Shown one piece after another: positions 7,154 to 15,176 of a DNA stretch of 19,241 nucleotides. The stretch comes from Anaerolineales bacterium UBA832. GTDB lineage: Bacteria > Chloroflexota > Anaerolineae > Anaerolineales > UBA11657. The notes under the pieces are model-generated. The model was given only the letters and a program-made list of their open reading frames with translations, did not search any database and was not told the DNA's origin. The DNA lies in the NCBI GenBank assembly GCA_002296125.1, contig DBHI01000136.1, positions 1 to 19,241 on the forward strand. The letters run 5' to 3'. The translations under genes and the position numbers were made by a program. The stretch's first letter is position 1, and every line of letters begins with the position of its first letter.

Positions 7154-8456
7154 AAGTGATACTTCCCAAAAAGATGGATTAGGAGATCCAAATTGTCCTA
7201 ATTGTCTAGGAGTAGGATTTGTAAGTTCCAATGCAAACATTGAAGATCCTGATTTCGGTAAACTTCATACTTGTACATGTCGTCTAGAAAATCTACAAGA
7301 AGCTATCACTATACAAAAACAAAACTCCTCTAGTTTAGGTAGATTATCAGAGAAAACATTTGACAATTTCATACCATCTGGCAATACCACTGATCCGATG
7401 AAAAAAGACAGCTTAGAGCGAGCATATCAACAATCACTCCGGTTTGCCAAAAAACCTGAAGGATGGATACTATTACATGGCGGATATGGATGTGGTAAAA
7501 CACACTTGGCTGCTGCAATTGGTAATTATTCTATTACGATTGGTCATGATGTGTTGTTTGTAAATATTCCTGATTTACTAGATCATCTAAGATCAACCTT
7601 TGCACCAGGTTCAACAATAGATTACGACACATTGTTCGACAAAACTCGTAACATTTTCTTACTCATACTAGATGATCTTGGATCAGAAAATCCAACTCAA
7701 TGGGCACAAGAAAAATTGTATCAAATTATTAACCATAGATATACAACAAAACTCCCTACAGTTGTCACCAGCAACGTCAACCTAGAAAGTATAGAACCCC
7801 GAATAAGAAGTAGGTTAGTTGATATAGATCTCGTCCGAAAATTAATGATTCAGGCACCAGATTTTCGACGGGCTGATTCAGACCAAACTGATTTGTCTTC
7901 TCTACCAATACACAAAGAACAAACATTTGAAAATTTTTATTCTCGAAAAAAAGAAATACCAAACGAGCATTATGAACGCTTACTAACTGCTACAAATGCT
8001 GCTAAAACATTTGCTACAAATCCTGAAGGATGGCTTTTACTCATTGGAGGACATGGTTGTGGTAAAACCCATCTAGCTGCTGCAATTTCTAATCAAAGAA
8101 TCCAAAATGGTCATTCTGCCCTTTTTATTACAACAGCTGATCTCCTCGATCATCTGCGTGCTACGTTTAGCCCAAATTCACCAATACGTTTTGACAAACA
8201 GTTTTCAACACTACGTAATGCACCTCTTCTGGTACTAGATGATCTAACAATCGAAAGTGCTACTCCATGGGCTAAAGAAAAACTAATGCAGCTGATTGAC
8301 CATAGATATGTAACAAAATTACCTACAATTATTACAACAGCTGCTGACAAGTCAGATCTAGGAACTCGATTAGAAAGTCGTTTGCTAAATCCCGATATCA
8401 GTATAATATGTCCAATTACAGCACCTATGTACAAAGGTAAGAAAACAAATAATTAA
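7089..8456 (+). CDS. DnaC/DnaI-like helicase loader with two tandem AAA+ domains
   Basis: A 455-residue protein. Residues 36-64 hold a putative zinc motif (Cys36, Cys39, Cys62, Cys64). AAA+ domain 1 has Walker A GGYGCGKT (Lys137), Walker B LLILDD (191-196), sensor-1 Asn229 in VTSN, and an arginine-finger region EPRIRSRL (about 237-243). AAA+ domain 2 has Walker A GGHGCGKT (Lys326), Walker B LLVLDD (380-385) and LGTRLESRL, but its sensor-1 position reads ITTA, so the Asn is missing. By hand the two domains share about 69 of 123 aligned residues. Known DnaC/DnaI loaders have one AAA+ domain and about 250-310 residues. It is probably the loader for the DnaB two genes upstream. IstB-type transposition ATPases are related, but no transposase is nearby. 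Confidence 0.85.
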   Translation: MEKAEETLKKLAKNISNTSTTESDTSQKDGLGDPNCPNCLGVGFVSSNANIEDPDFGKLHTCTCRLENLQEAITIQKQNSSSLGRLSEKTFDNFIPSGNTTDPMKKDSLERAYQQSLRFAKKPEGWILLHGGYGCGKTHLAAAIGNYSITIGHDVLFVNIPDLLDHLRSTFAPGSTIDYDTLFDKTRNIFLLILDDLGSENPTQWAQEKLYQIINHRYTTKLPTVVTSNVNLESIEPRIRSRLVDIDLVRKLMIQAPDFRRADSDQTDLSSLPIHKEQTFENFYSRKKEIPNEHYERLLTATNAAKTFATNPEGWLLLIGGHGCGKTHLAAAISNQRIQNGHSALFITTADLLDHLRATFSPNSPIRFDKQFSTLRNAPLLVLDDLTIESATPWAKEKLMQLIDHRYVTKLPTIITTAADKSDLGTRLESRLLNPDISIICPITAPMYKGKKTNN

Positions 8457-8480
8457 CTGTACTGTAGTCATAAACCTTTC

Positions 8481-9386
8481 ATGAAAATAATTCATCGTTC
8501 TATATTATTATGTGGAATAATAATCGTATCATGCGTCTGCACATATGGAATACTATCTGCGTTATCTAGACCACAAACATTACATCCTTTTTTTCAATTA
8601 GAAACAATTCAAGCAGAAACGAATATTATAGCCAACAAAGGTGGATCGGATTTGTGGCCTGAAAACACTACCTTCGCTTTTGAACAACTTGCTGAACTGG
8701 GAATAAACGCTATCCGCATAGATCTTAGATTAAGTAAAGACAACAGACTGGTATTAATCCACGATAAAACAACTGATCGTACTACTAACATGAAAGCCAT
8801 AGTGAATGAATTAAATCTAGATGAACTAGAAAATCTAGATGCTGGACATCACTGGACAAATGATAATATAACATACACCTATCGTGATATAGGAATTACA
8901 ATACCAACATTTACAGAAGTATTAACTAACTTTCCTAACTTTCAAAAATACATAAACCTAAATGACAACAATACACTTGCATCAGAAATATTGTGTATGA
9001 AAATAAATGAACATAATGCAATTCATACAGTAATAGTCTCTTCAGAATCATCGTCAATCATGCAACATTTTCGTAATATATGTCCAGCAATAGCTACTGA
9101 AGCTGATCCAAATGAGACAAGAACGTTTCTAATATTAAATACTATGTTCTTGTCTCCAATATATACTCCAAACTTTCACCTAATAGAGATTCCTGAATAT
9201 CTATTAGGATTCAGAGTAATAACTCCATATCTAATTAGATCTGCTGAGTTAAAAGGAATACGTGTACATGCAATTAACAACAGCAAAACTGATAACATAG
9301 CTTATCTGTTAGAACATGGAATACATGGCATTATCACTAATACACCACTTGAAGTAATTGATATTATCAAGAAAACCCAAGACTAA
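8481..9386 (+). CDS. Membrane-anchored glycerophosphodiester phosphodiesterase-like protein, active site altered
   Basis: A 301-residue protein with an N-terminal hydrophobic segment (about 7-28), so probably anchored with its domain outside the cytoplasm. The GDPD fold is recognisable: GG..WPENTTFAFEQL, LIHDKTTDRTTN, LDAGHHW, and the C-terminal HGIHGIITNTP. The first catalytic motif, normally HRG, reads NKG (Asn52-Lys53-Gly54). The metal-binding Glu of the ExD motif is Arg79, with Asp81 kept. The second catalytic His (His94) is present. It may be inactive or act on a different ligand. It lies 24 bases after the loader gene and is convergent with the pst/pho locus, so a link to phosphate scavenging is possible but only inferred. 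Confidence 0.75.
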   Translation: MKIIHRSILLCGIIIVSCVCTYGILSALSRPQTLHPFFQLETIQAETNIIANKGGSDLWPENTTFAFEQLAELGINAIRIDLRLSKDNRLVLIHDKTTDRTTNMKAIVNELNLDELENLDAGHHWTNDNITYTYRDIGITIPTFTEVLTNFPNFQKYINLNDNNTLASEILCMKINEHNAIHTVIVSSESSSIMQHFRNICPAIATEADPNETRTFLILNTMFLSPIYTPNFHLIEIPEYLLGFRVITPYLIRSAELKGIRVHAINNSKTDNIAYLLEHGIHGIITNTPLEVIDIIKKTQD

Positions 9387-9389
9387 CTC

Positions 9390-9416
9390 ACTTGCTTATT
9401 ATATGCAAGTTTAATA
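9390..9416. terminator. Possible bidirectional terminator between the GDPD-like gene and phoU
   Basis: ACTTGC (9390-9395) pairs with GCAAGT (9405-9410) around a 9-base loop, with A+T-rich flanks on both sides (TTAATAG to the right). It sits between two convergent genes, where a shared terminator is expected. The stem is short and T-runs are poor, so confidence is modest. Confidence 0.4.
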
Positions 9417-9459
9417 GATTGAATAACATTATTTAGAAAGTACAGATATTATGTATCAA

Positions 9460-10131
9460 CTAACCAACATTTAATTCCGTCAACTTTCCACTTGTCATAA
9501 AAATCACTCTTTCAGCTATATTAGTTGCACGATCACCTATTCTTTCTAAATTATGTGCAACAAATAAAACTGATAACAAATGATCTGTCGATTGACTAGC
9601 ATCTCGAGTCTCACCTACTAATTTGTGAAATAACAATCGGTGTTGACTATCAAGACTATCATCATTGTCTGCAACAGAATACGCTGCATTTGCATCATGT
9701 TCTGAATAAGATATTATCGCTCTCTTCAACATTTCCCGACATTGATTACTTAGTTGATAAATAGCATTAGGAATCTCCCGTTTTGGATACAATTCCCCAC
9801 GCACAGCCAATTTAGCTATACCTGCAGCATAATCACCAATACGCTCCAGCTCAGTAACTATATTCATAGTTGCTACAATTAACCGTAAATCCACAGCCAC
9901 AGGTTGCTGTGTAACCATAATATGCAAGCAGTTTTCTTCGACATCAAAACGCTTTGCATTCACGTTAACATCCTCAGTAATCACCTGTTGTGCAAGCTCA
10001 ATATCACAGATTGAAAAAGCATTAATAGCTTTCTCAATAGCAGTATCAACCTTACTACTTAAGCGTATAACATCATCTACGATCGCTTTGATATATTCAT
10101 CCAAAATAACACGTGTTCGCTTGTTGTCCAT
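9460..10131 (-). CDS. phoU: Phosphate transport regulator PhoU
   Basis: A 223-residue cytoplasmic protein made of two PhoU helical repeats. Each carries the family metal-site motif: ELERIGDYAAGIAKL in the first and NLERIGDRATNIAE in the second. PhoU links the state of the Pst transporter to PhoR and keeps the Pho response off when phosphate is plentiful. The ATG has a good AGGAG ribosome site seven bases upstream. It is the last gene of the - strand pho/pst group, 47 bases after the metallophosphoesterase. Confidence 0.94.
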   Translation of the reverse strand: MDNKRTRVILDEYIKAIVDDVIRLSSKVDTAIEKAINAFSICDIELAQQVITEDVNVNAKRFDVEENCLHIMVTQQPVAVDLRLIVATMNIVTELERIGDYAAGIAKLAVRGELYPKREIPNAIYQLSNQCREMLKRAIISYSEHDANAAYSVADNDDSLDSQHRLLFHKLVGETRDASQSTDHLLSVLFVAHNLERIGDRATNIAERVIFMTSGKLTELNVG

Positions 10132-10178
10132 AACATCACTCCTCTGTTACTAATATAAATATATTAAAGAACCTGCTT

Positions 10179-10895
10179 CTATTTTCCATTTTCTAATTGA
10201 CAGGCAAACTGCTCTGGAAGACCATTACTTCGTACAGATTGCGCTGCTGCACTAACATTATAATCAACTAATCTGTATTCCAATGTAGATTTATTAGAAT
10301 CAAGTACTAACAGCACATACCCTGCCCTAGGATCACCAGTTTTAGGTTGACCAACTGATCCAGTATTCACAAACATTGTATTATCTACTGATTTCTGATA
10401 ATGCAAATGTGTATGTCCACAAAATATGTAGTCAGCATCGGCTACCTTCGCAATCCGTTGAAATGTAGATTTGCGACGATCAGCAAACAAATACTCATTC
10501 ATTGAGCGTGGACTCCCATGTACAAACAATATACGACAACCATAATACTCTTTTTTAATTGATTTAGGCAATTTCCGCAATAGAGTCTTATTTGCCGAAC
10601 TTGTATGCCTCTTTGTCCAAGATAATGATGATGCACTCAGAACAATATCATCAGGATTCTTAGATGCACAGCCACAACTCTCTCTATCAAAACCAACAGC
10701 ATCATCATAATTACCCATTACTGTTGGTATATTATTTTGACTAATAAACTCAATTGTCTCATTAGGATACGCACCATAACCAACTAAATCTCCCAAACAA
10801 TATATCTCATCAGGTTGAACACGATTAAGCTCTTCCCACACTGCCTTTAAGGCATCAAAATTAGAATGAATATCTGAAATTATTGCAATCTTCAT
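10179..10895 (-). CDS. Calcineurin-like metallophosphoesterase in the pst operon
   Basis: A 238-residue cytoplasmic phosphoesterase. It has the five metal-binding motifs: D8-x-H10 in SDIHSN, GDLVGYG (Asp36), GNYD (Asn62, Asp64, with Tyr in place of the usual His), VHGSPR (His126), and GHTHLH (His161, His163). A CGC pair (Cys74, Cys76) follows GNYD. The family includes phosphodiesterases and protein phosphatases of the YfcE/MJ0936 type, and the substrate cannot be told from sequence. Its ATG is two bases past the pstB2 stop codon, so translation is coupled and expression should follow phosphate starvation. A role in phosphate release or signalling is inferred from this position. Confidence 0.85.
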   Translation of the reverse strand: MKIAIISDIHSNFDALKAVWEELNRVQPDEIYCLGDLVGYGAYPNETIEFISQNNIPTVMGNYDDAVGFDRESCGCASKNPDDIVLSASSLSWTKRHTSSANKTLLRKLPKSIKKEYYGCRILFVHGSPRSMNEYLFADRRKSTFQRIAKVADADYIFCGHTHLHYQKSVDNTMFVNTGSVGQPKTGDPRAGYVLLVLDSNKSTLEYRLVDYNVSAAAQSVRSNGLPEQFACQLENGK

Positions 10896-10897
10896 AC

Positions 10898-11659
10898 CTA
10901 ACCAAATCGACCTGTCACATAGTCTTCAGTTCGCTCCAATGATGGTCTAGTGAAAATCGTATTCGTATCATCAAACTCTATTAATTCACCTAACCAGAAA
11001 AACCCTGTCTTGTCAGATACACGAGCTGCTTGCTGCATGTTGTGAGTAACAATAACAATAGTGTAATTCTCCTTCAATTCCTGTATCAATTCCTCTATCT
11101 GGTTTGTTGCAATAGGATCCAACGCAGAACATGGTTCATCCATCAAGATTACATCTGGTTTTACAGCTAATAAACGAGCGATACATAACCGCTGCTGTTG
11201 ACCTAATGACAAAGATAAGGCCGGTTGTTTCAAATCATCCTGTATTTCATCCCATAATGCGGATGCACGGAGAGACTGTACCACTAATTCCTCTAAGTCA
11301 TTACCATCTGCTAATCCTAATATACGTGGACCAAAAGCTACGTTATCAAAAACTGATTGCGGAAATGGATTTGGTCTCTGAAAAACCAAACCTACTTGTT
11401 GTCGCAATGACGTTACATCAACATGAGATTCATAAATATCTTGACCATTCAGCAAGATATTCCCATTAATACTAGTATCAACAATAGTGTCATTCATACG
11501 ATTTAGGCAACGTAAAAAAGTAGATTTACCACATCCAGAAGGACCAATAAGAGCCGTAACCTCACGTGATAATATTTTCATATTCACATCAGTTAACGCT
11601 TGTGAACCACCATAATAAAAATTGAGACGCTCAATCTGAAAAGTGATTTGATCAGACAT
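10898..11659 (-). CDS. pstB: Phosphate ABC transporter ATP-binding protein PstB2 (altered signature motif)
   Basis: A 253-residue ATPase of the high-affinity phosphate importer. Walker A is GPSGCGKST (39-47), Q-loop Gln94 is present (VFQRP), Walker B is ILMDEP with catalytic Glu175, and H-switch His206 is present (VTHN). The signature, normally LSGGQ, is LSLGQ (150-154), so its first Gly is Leu. It is preceded by GAGGA as ribosome site and lies 11 bases after a second pstB. The same gene pair is unusual because the other copy keeps LSGGQ but lacks the Q-loop Gln and the switch His (see findings). Confidence 0.95.
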   Translation of the reverse strand: MSDQITFQIERLNFYYGGSQALTDVNMKILSREVTALIGPSGCGKSTFLRCLNRMNDTIVDTSINGNILLNGQDIYESHVDVTSLRQQVGLVFQRPNPFPQSVFDNVAFGPRILGLADGNDLEELVVQSLRASALWDEIQDDLKQPALSLSLGQQQRLCIARLLAVKPDVILMDEPCSALDPIATNQIEELIQELKENYTIVIVTHNMQQAARVSDKTGFFWLGELIEFDDTNTIFTRPSLERTEDYVTGRFG

Positions 11660-11670
11660 TATATTTTCCT

Positions 11671-12432
11671 CTACCCAAACCTACCTGTAATATATTCTTC
11701 TGTCTGTTTTTCACGCGGGGAACTAAATAACTCCTCACCTATCCCAGATTCTATCAATTCTCCCTGTAGCATAAATACTGCTAGATCTGCAATACGCGCT
11801 GTTTGCTGAATACTACTAGGAGCAATAATAACTGTGTATTTTTCCTTCAAAGTTTGAAGTGAAGATTCCACTTTTGCAGTCGATATCGGATCCAAACCAG
11901 AAGTAGGTTCATCAAGCAACAGTACTTCAGGCTCCAGAGCTAAGACTCTAGCAATACAGAGTCGCTGCTGTTGGCCTCCAGACAATGCAGAAGCAGATTC
12001 GTTCAATCTGTCCTTAACTTCTTCCCATAATGCGGCTGCCCGCAAGCTACTCTCCACTGCATCATCCAGTTTCACTCTATTTCTCTCTCCAGACAATTCT
12101 AAACCATAAGTCACATTTTGTTTAATTGAAAACGGTAAAGGTATCGGTTGAGCAAAAACAATACCGATTCTCCGACGTAGAGAAATTACATCCACACTCC
12201 TATCAAAAATACTAATATTATCCAAAATAATATTACCTGTCACACTGATATCAATAAGATCATTCAACCGATTTAGAGTACGAAGTAAAGTACTCTTACC
12301 ACCACCAGCAGGACCAAACAAAGCTGTTATAGAATTTTTAGGAATATCCAAACACACATTACGCAAAGCTTGCGTACCATCATCATAAGCTACTGACAAT
12401 TTGTCAATTCTAATTTTTAGATTATTAAACAT
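11671..12432 (-). CDS. pstB: Phosphate ABC transporter ATP-binding protein PstB1 (lacks Q-loop Gln and switch His)
   Basis: A 253-residue PstB paralogue, the same length as its neighbour and ending in the same TGRFG. Walker A is GPAGGGKST (40-48), the signature LSGGQ (150-154) is intact, and Walker B LLLDEP has Glu175. The Q-loop position reads VFAQP, with Ala94 where PstB2 has Gln94. The H-switch position reads APSS, with Ser206 in place of His. I checked both by translating the - strand codons. These residues normally position the attacking water, magnesium and gamma-phosphate, so ATP bound at its own Walker A is likely hydrolysed slowly or not at all. It sits eight bases after pstA and is probably a tandem duplicate of pstB2. 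Confidence 0.93.
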   Translation of the reverse strand: MFNNLKIRIDKLSVAYDDGTQALRNVCLDIPKNSITALFGPAGGGKSTLLRTLNRLNDLIDISVTGNIILDNISIFDRSVDVISLRRRIGIVFAQPIPLPFSIKQNVTYGLELSGERNRVKLDDAVESSLRAAALWEEVKDRLNESASALSGGQQQRLCIARVLALEPEVLLLDEPTSGLDPISTAKVESSLQTLKEKYTVIIAPSSIQQTARIADLAVFMLQGELIESGIGEELFSSPREKQTEEYITGRFG

Positions 12433-12440
12433 TTAAAATC

Positions 12441-13295
12441 CTACCATTGTCGTTTGCCCCGGTGCCAAGTACGTACACTTGCAGCTAGTATATTCATGGT
12501 TAATACAAACGTGAGCAACACAGCGGCTGTACCGTATTGAATCTTTATAGGCATCTCTGGAATTTGTGTGGATATTACGAAAAGATGATATGGTAACGCC
12601 ATGGTTTGATCAAAAATAGACTGAGGTAATTTTGGTAAAAAGAATGCAGCCCCAGTAAAAAGAATTGGAGCAGTTTCACCCGCAGCTCTATTCAAACCAA
12701 GAATAACACCAGTGAGAATACCCGGTAATGCTTGAGGAAGCACCACTCTACGAATAGTCTGCCAACGCGTTGCTCCCATCCCAACACTGACTATTCGAAA
12801 ACTTTGAGGAACTGCTCGTAAGGCTTCTTCTGCTGTACTAATAATTACCGGAATAGTCATAATTGATAGAGTGAAACAAGCTGCTATGATCGAAGAGCCA
12901 AAATTTAGAAATAGTACAAATAATCCTAATCCGAATAAACCATATACTACTGAAGGAATACCTGCTAGATTAACAATTGCCAGACGAATCATGCGAGTCA
13001 AGTAATTGTCAGTCGCATATTCTGACAAATAGATTGCTGATGCTATTCCCAAAGGGATTGATATCATACCAGTACCAAATACAAGATAAAATGTGCCAAT
13101 AATAGCTGGCCATATACCACCTGCCCTCATACCATCACGTGGTATTTCCAACAAAAATGACCATGTAATAACTTCTACCCCTGAGAAAAAGATGGAAATT
13201 ATTATAATAATTATCGGTATAGCTGTAATTACAGCTGCTAAACCTATTATTCCAAACGCTATTTTTTCAACAATATGTCTAGATATACGTTTCAT
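12441..13295 (-). CDS. pstA: Phosphate ABC transporter permease PstA
   Basis: A 284-residue inner-membrane permease with about six transmembrane segments, beginning with a strongly hydrophobic one (about 11-38). The cytoplasmic EAA loop, which contacts the ATPase, is GATRWQTIRRVVLPQALPG followed by ILGLNRAAGETAP. It pairs with PstC to form the channel. It is 16 bases after pstC and eight before pstB1, in one operon. Nothing in the sequence looks broken. Confidence 0.95.
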   Translation of the reverse strand: MKRISRHIVEKIAFGIIGLAAVITAIPIIIIIISIFFSGVEVITWSFLLEIPRDGMRAGGIWPAIIGTFYLVFGTGMISIPLGIASAIYLSEYATDNYLTRMIRLAIVNLAGIPSVVYGLFGLGLFVLFLNFGSSIIAACFTLSIMTIPVIISTAEEALRAVPQSFRIVSVGMGATRWQTIRRVVLPQALPGILTGVILGLNRAAGETAPILFTGAAFFLPKLPQSIFDQTMALPYHLFVISTQIPEMPIKIQYGTAAVLLTFVLTMNILAASVRTWHRGKRQW

Positions 13296-13311
13296 ATAAT
13301 TTCAACCTATT

Positions 13312-14241
13312 TCAAGACAACAATCTCTCTGTACGTTTACGTGAACGAAATAATACTGCAGAAGCAGAAATATTTACTATAAAACTAATAATAAATAATA
13401 CCAATCCAATAGAGAATAGTACATGATAATGTAAGCTTCCATTAGCTACCTCACCCATTTCCGCTGCTATAGTAGCTGTCATAGTACGTAACGAAACGAA
13501 AAGTGACCCTATCCCAGATGCCATCTGTGGTGCATTTCCAGTAACCATCATAACCGTCATAGTTTCCCCAATAGCACGACCAATACCCAACATAATTGCT
13601 GTCAATACTCCTGACCTAGCAGCCGGCAGTGTCACGCGCCAAATCGTTTGCCAACGTGTAGCACCAATAGCAAGCGCAGCATCTTTATATTCTTTCGGTA
13701 CTGCATCTAACGCATCTTCAGCTACACTGACAATAGTAGGAATAGCCATACCTGCTAACAGTATGGCTCCAGTAAACGCTGTCAATCCTGTAGGAAGATA
13801 AAGTTCTTCACGCACGATAGGTGCTAATACAGTAATTCCCAAAAACCCTAACACCACGGAAGGTACTCCTCCTAGAATTTCTACCAACGGTTTCAATATT
13901 TCACGCAACCAACGAGGAGCGATTTCCGCGATAAATATAGCAGTCATAATTCCTAATGGTATAGATACTATAGCTGCTCCAAGTGTAATAATGAGAGATC
14001 CACTTAATAGTGGTAAAATTCCAAAATAATTCTCAATAGGATACCATCGTTGATTCCACAAGTCTCCAACCCGTACATCTGCAAAAGTCGGTAATGACTC
14101 CTGCATTAAAAAAACAAAGATAAGAAATACGAATAGCACTGCTGAATAGCCTGATATACGTATCATTGATTCCACAATAAATTCAAGTAATTGACGATAT
14201 TTGATGTTGAAGATAATTTTCATATTAGCAAATTTTGTCAT
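13312..14241 (-). CDS. pstC: Phosphate ABC transporter permease PstC
   Basis: A 309-residue inner-membrane permease with about six transmembrane segments. The EAA loop reads AIGATRWQTIWRVTLP, followed by IMLGIGRAIGETMTVMMVTG, the typical PstC block. It forms the phosphate channel with PstA. No good ribosome site is visible for either the ATG at 14241 or the in-frame ATG at 14223, which would remove six residues, so the start is not certain. It is 38 bases after pstS. Confidence 0.95.
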   Translation of the reverse strand: MTKFANMKIIFNIKYRQLLEFIVESMIRISGYSAVLFVFLIFVFLMQESLPTFADVRVGDLWNQRWYPIENYFGILPLLSGSLIITLGAAIVSIPLGIMTAIFIAEIAPRWLREILKPLVEILGGVPSVVLGFLGITVLAPIVREELYLPTGLTAFTGAILLAGMAIPTIVSVAEDALDAVPKEYKDAALAIGATRWQTIWRVTLPAARSGVLTAIMLGIGRAIGETMTVMMVTGNAPQMASGIGSLFVSLRTMTATIAAEMGEVANGSLHYHVLFSIGLVLFIISFIVNISASAVLFRSRKRTERLLS

Positions 14242-14279
14242 CCTATATTATATTTGTTGCAATCCATTTGTCTTCAAAC

Positions 14280-15176
14280 TTAATTCACAGGCACAAAGCC
14301 TAATTCCTCCACAATCAACTGTGCTTCTGAAGTATAAATCCAATCAATATAATCCTTGTGCGATCCAGTCGGTTCTCCTGGCAAATACATGTACAACGCA
14401 CGTGAAATAGGGTACGAATTATCGATAACAGTCTCAATTGTTGGTATAACATAATAATTCGTGTTGTCTAAAGAAGACACAGCCACCACTTTTACTTCAT
14501 CTGTCACATATCCAAGACCATCATAACCTATAGCATTCGGATTTTGAGATATTTCGGATGTTATACCTTCAGATGAAGGCAATAGCAAAGTGCTTGGCGA
14601 AAAGAAAGTTTTGTTACTCTTGTCACCCATACGCACTACAGCTTCCAAGAAATATACATGAGTACCTGAATTCACCTCACGCGAAAGCCCCACAATTGGA
14701 CGATCTTCACCTCCCACATCTAACCAATTAGATATTTTTCCACTAAAAATATCGGATAATTGTTGTAATGTCAGTTGATCAATTGGATTGTGTGGGTGTA
14801 CTATCACTGCTATACCATCACGAGCTATAACATATTCAACAGGATTATAACCATTATCTTTAGCATTAATATATTCTTTTTCCTTCATCTTTCTTGATGC
14901 ATTTGCAATATCTACAGTACCATTTATCATTGCAGCAATACCTGTCCCAGATCCTCCACCAGTAACAGATATACTAATATTTGGATTTATAATACTATAT
15001 GCTTCAGACCATGCTAAGGCCAAATTCACAATGGTATCGGAACCCTTATTGGTCAAGGTAATACTATCGACTCCATCAGAATTTTGTAAATTACTATATT
15101 CTTTATCGCAAGCACTAAGTATTAAAACGCAGATGATAAGAACAATGGTGCTGTTGTTACGCTTTATAAATCGCAT
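14280..15176 (-). CDS. pstS: Phosphate-binding lipoprotein PstS
   Basis: A 298-residue periplasmic-type binding protein. From the ATG at 15176 it has a classic lipoprotein signal: basic RFIKRNN, a hydrophobic core, and lipobox LSAC with Cys23 as the lipidation site. An in-frame ATG at 15221 would add 15 residues ahead of this signal and is less likely. Phosphate-binding blocks include TGGGSGTG (72-79), SRKM (about 94-97) and NSGTHVYF. It is the first gene of the transporter operon, 120 bases after phoR. TATAGT lies six bases before the ATG and resembles a -10 element. Confidence 0.94.
   Translation of the reverse strand: MRFIKRNNSTIVLIICVLILSACDKEYSNLQNSDGVDSITLTNKGSDTIVNLALAWSEAYSIINPNISISVTGGGSGTGIAAMINGTVDIANASRKMKEKEYINAKDNGYNPVEYVIARDGIAVIVHPHNPIDQLTLQQLSDIFSGKISNWLDVGGEDRPIVGLSREVNSGTHVYFLEAVVRMGDKSNKTFFSPSTLLLPSSEGITSEISQNPNAIGYDGLGYVTDEVKVVAVSSLDNTNYYVIPTIETVIDNSYPISRALYMYLPGEPTGSHKDYIDWIYTSEAQLIVEELGFVPVN

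Noticed and set aside
7089..8456. IstB-type transposition ATPase as identity of the tandem AAA+ protein
   Set aside because: There is no transposase, inverted repeat or target duplication nearby, and the gene is coupled to dnaB and a DnaD-domain gene.
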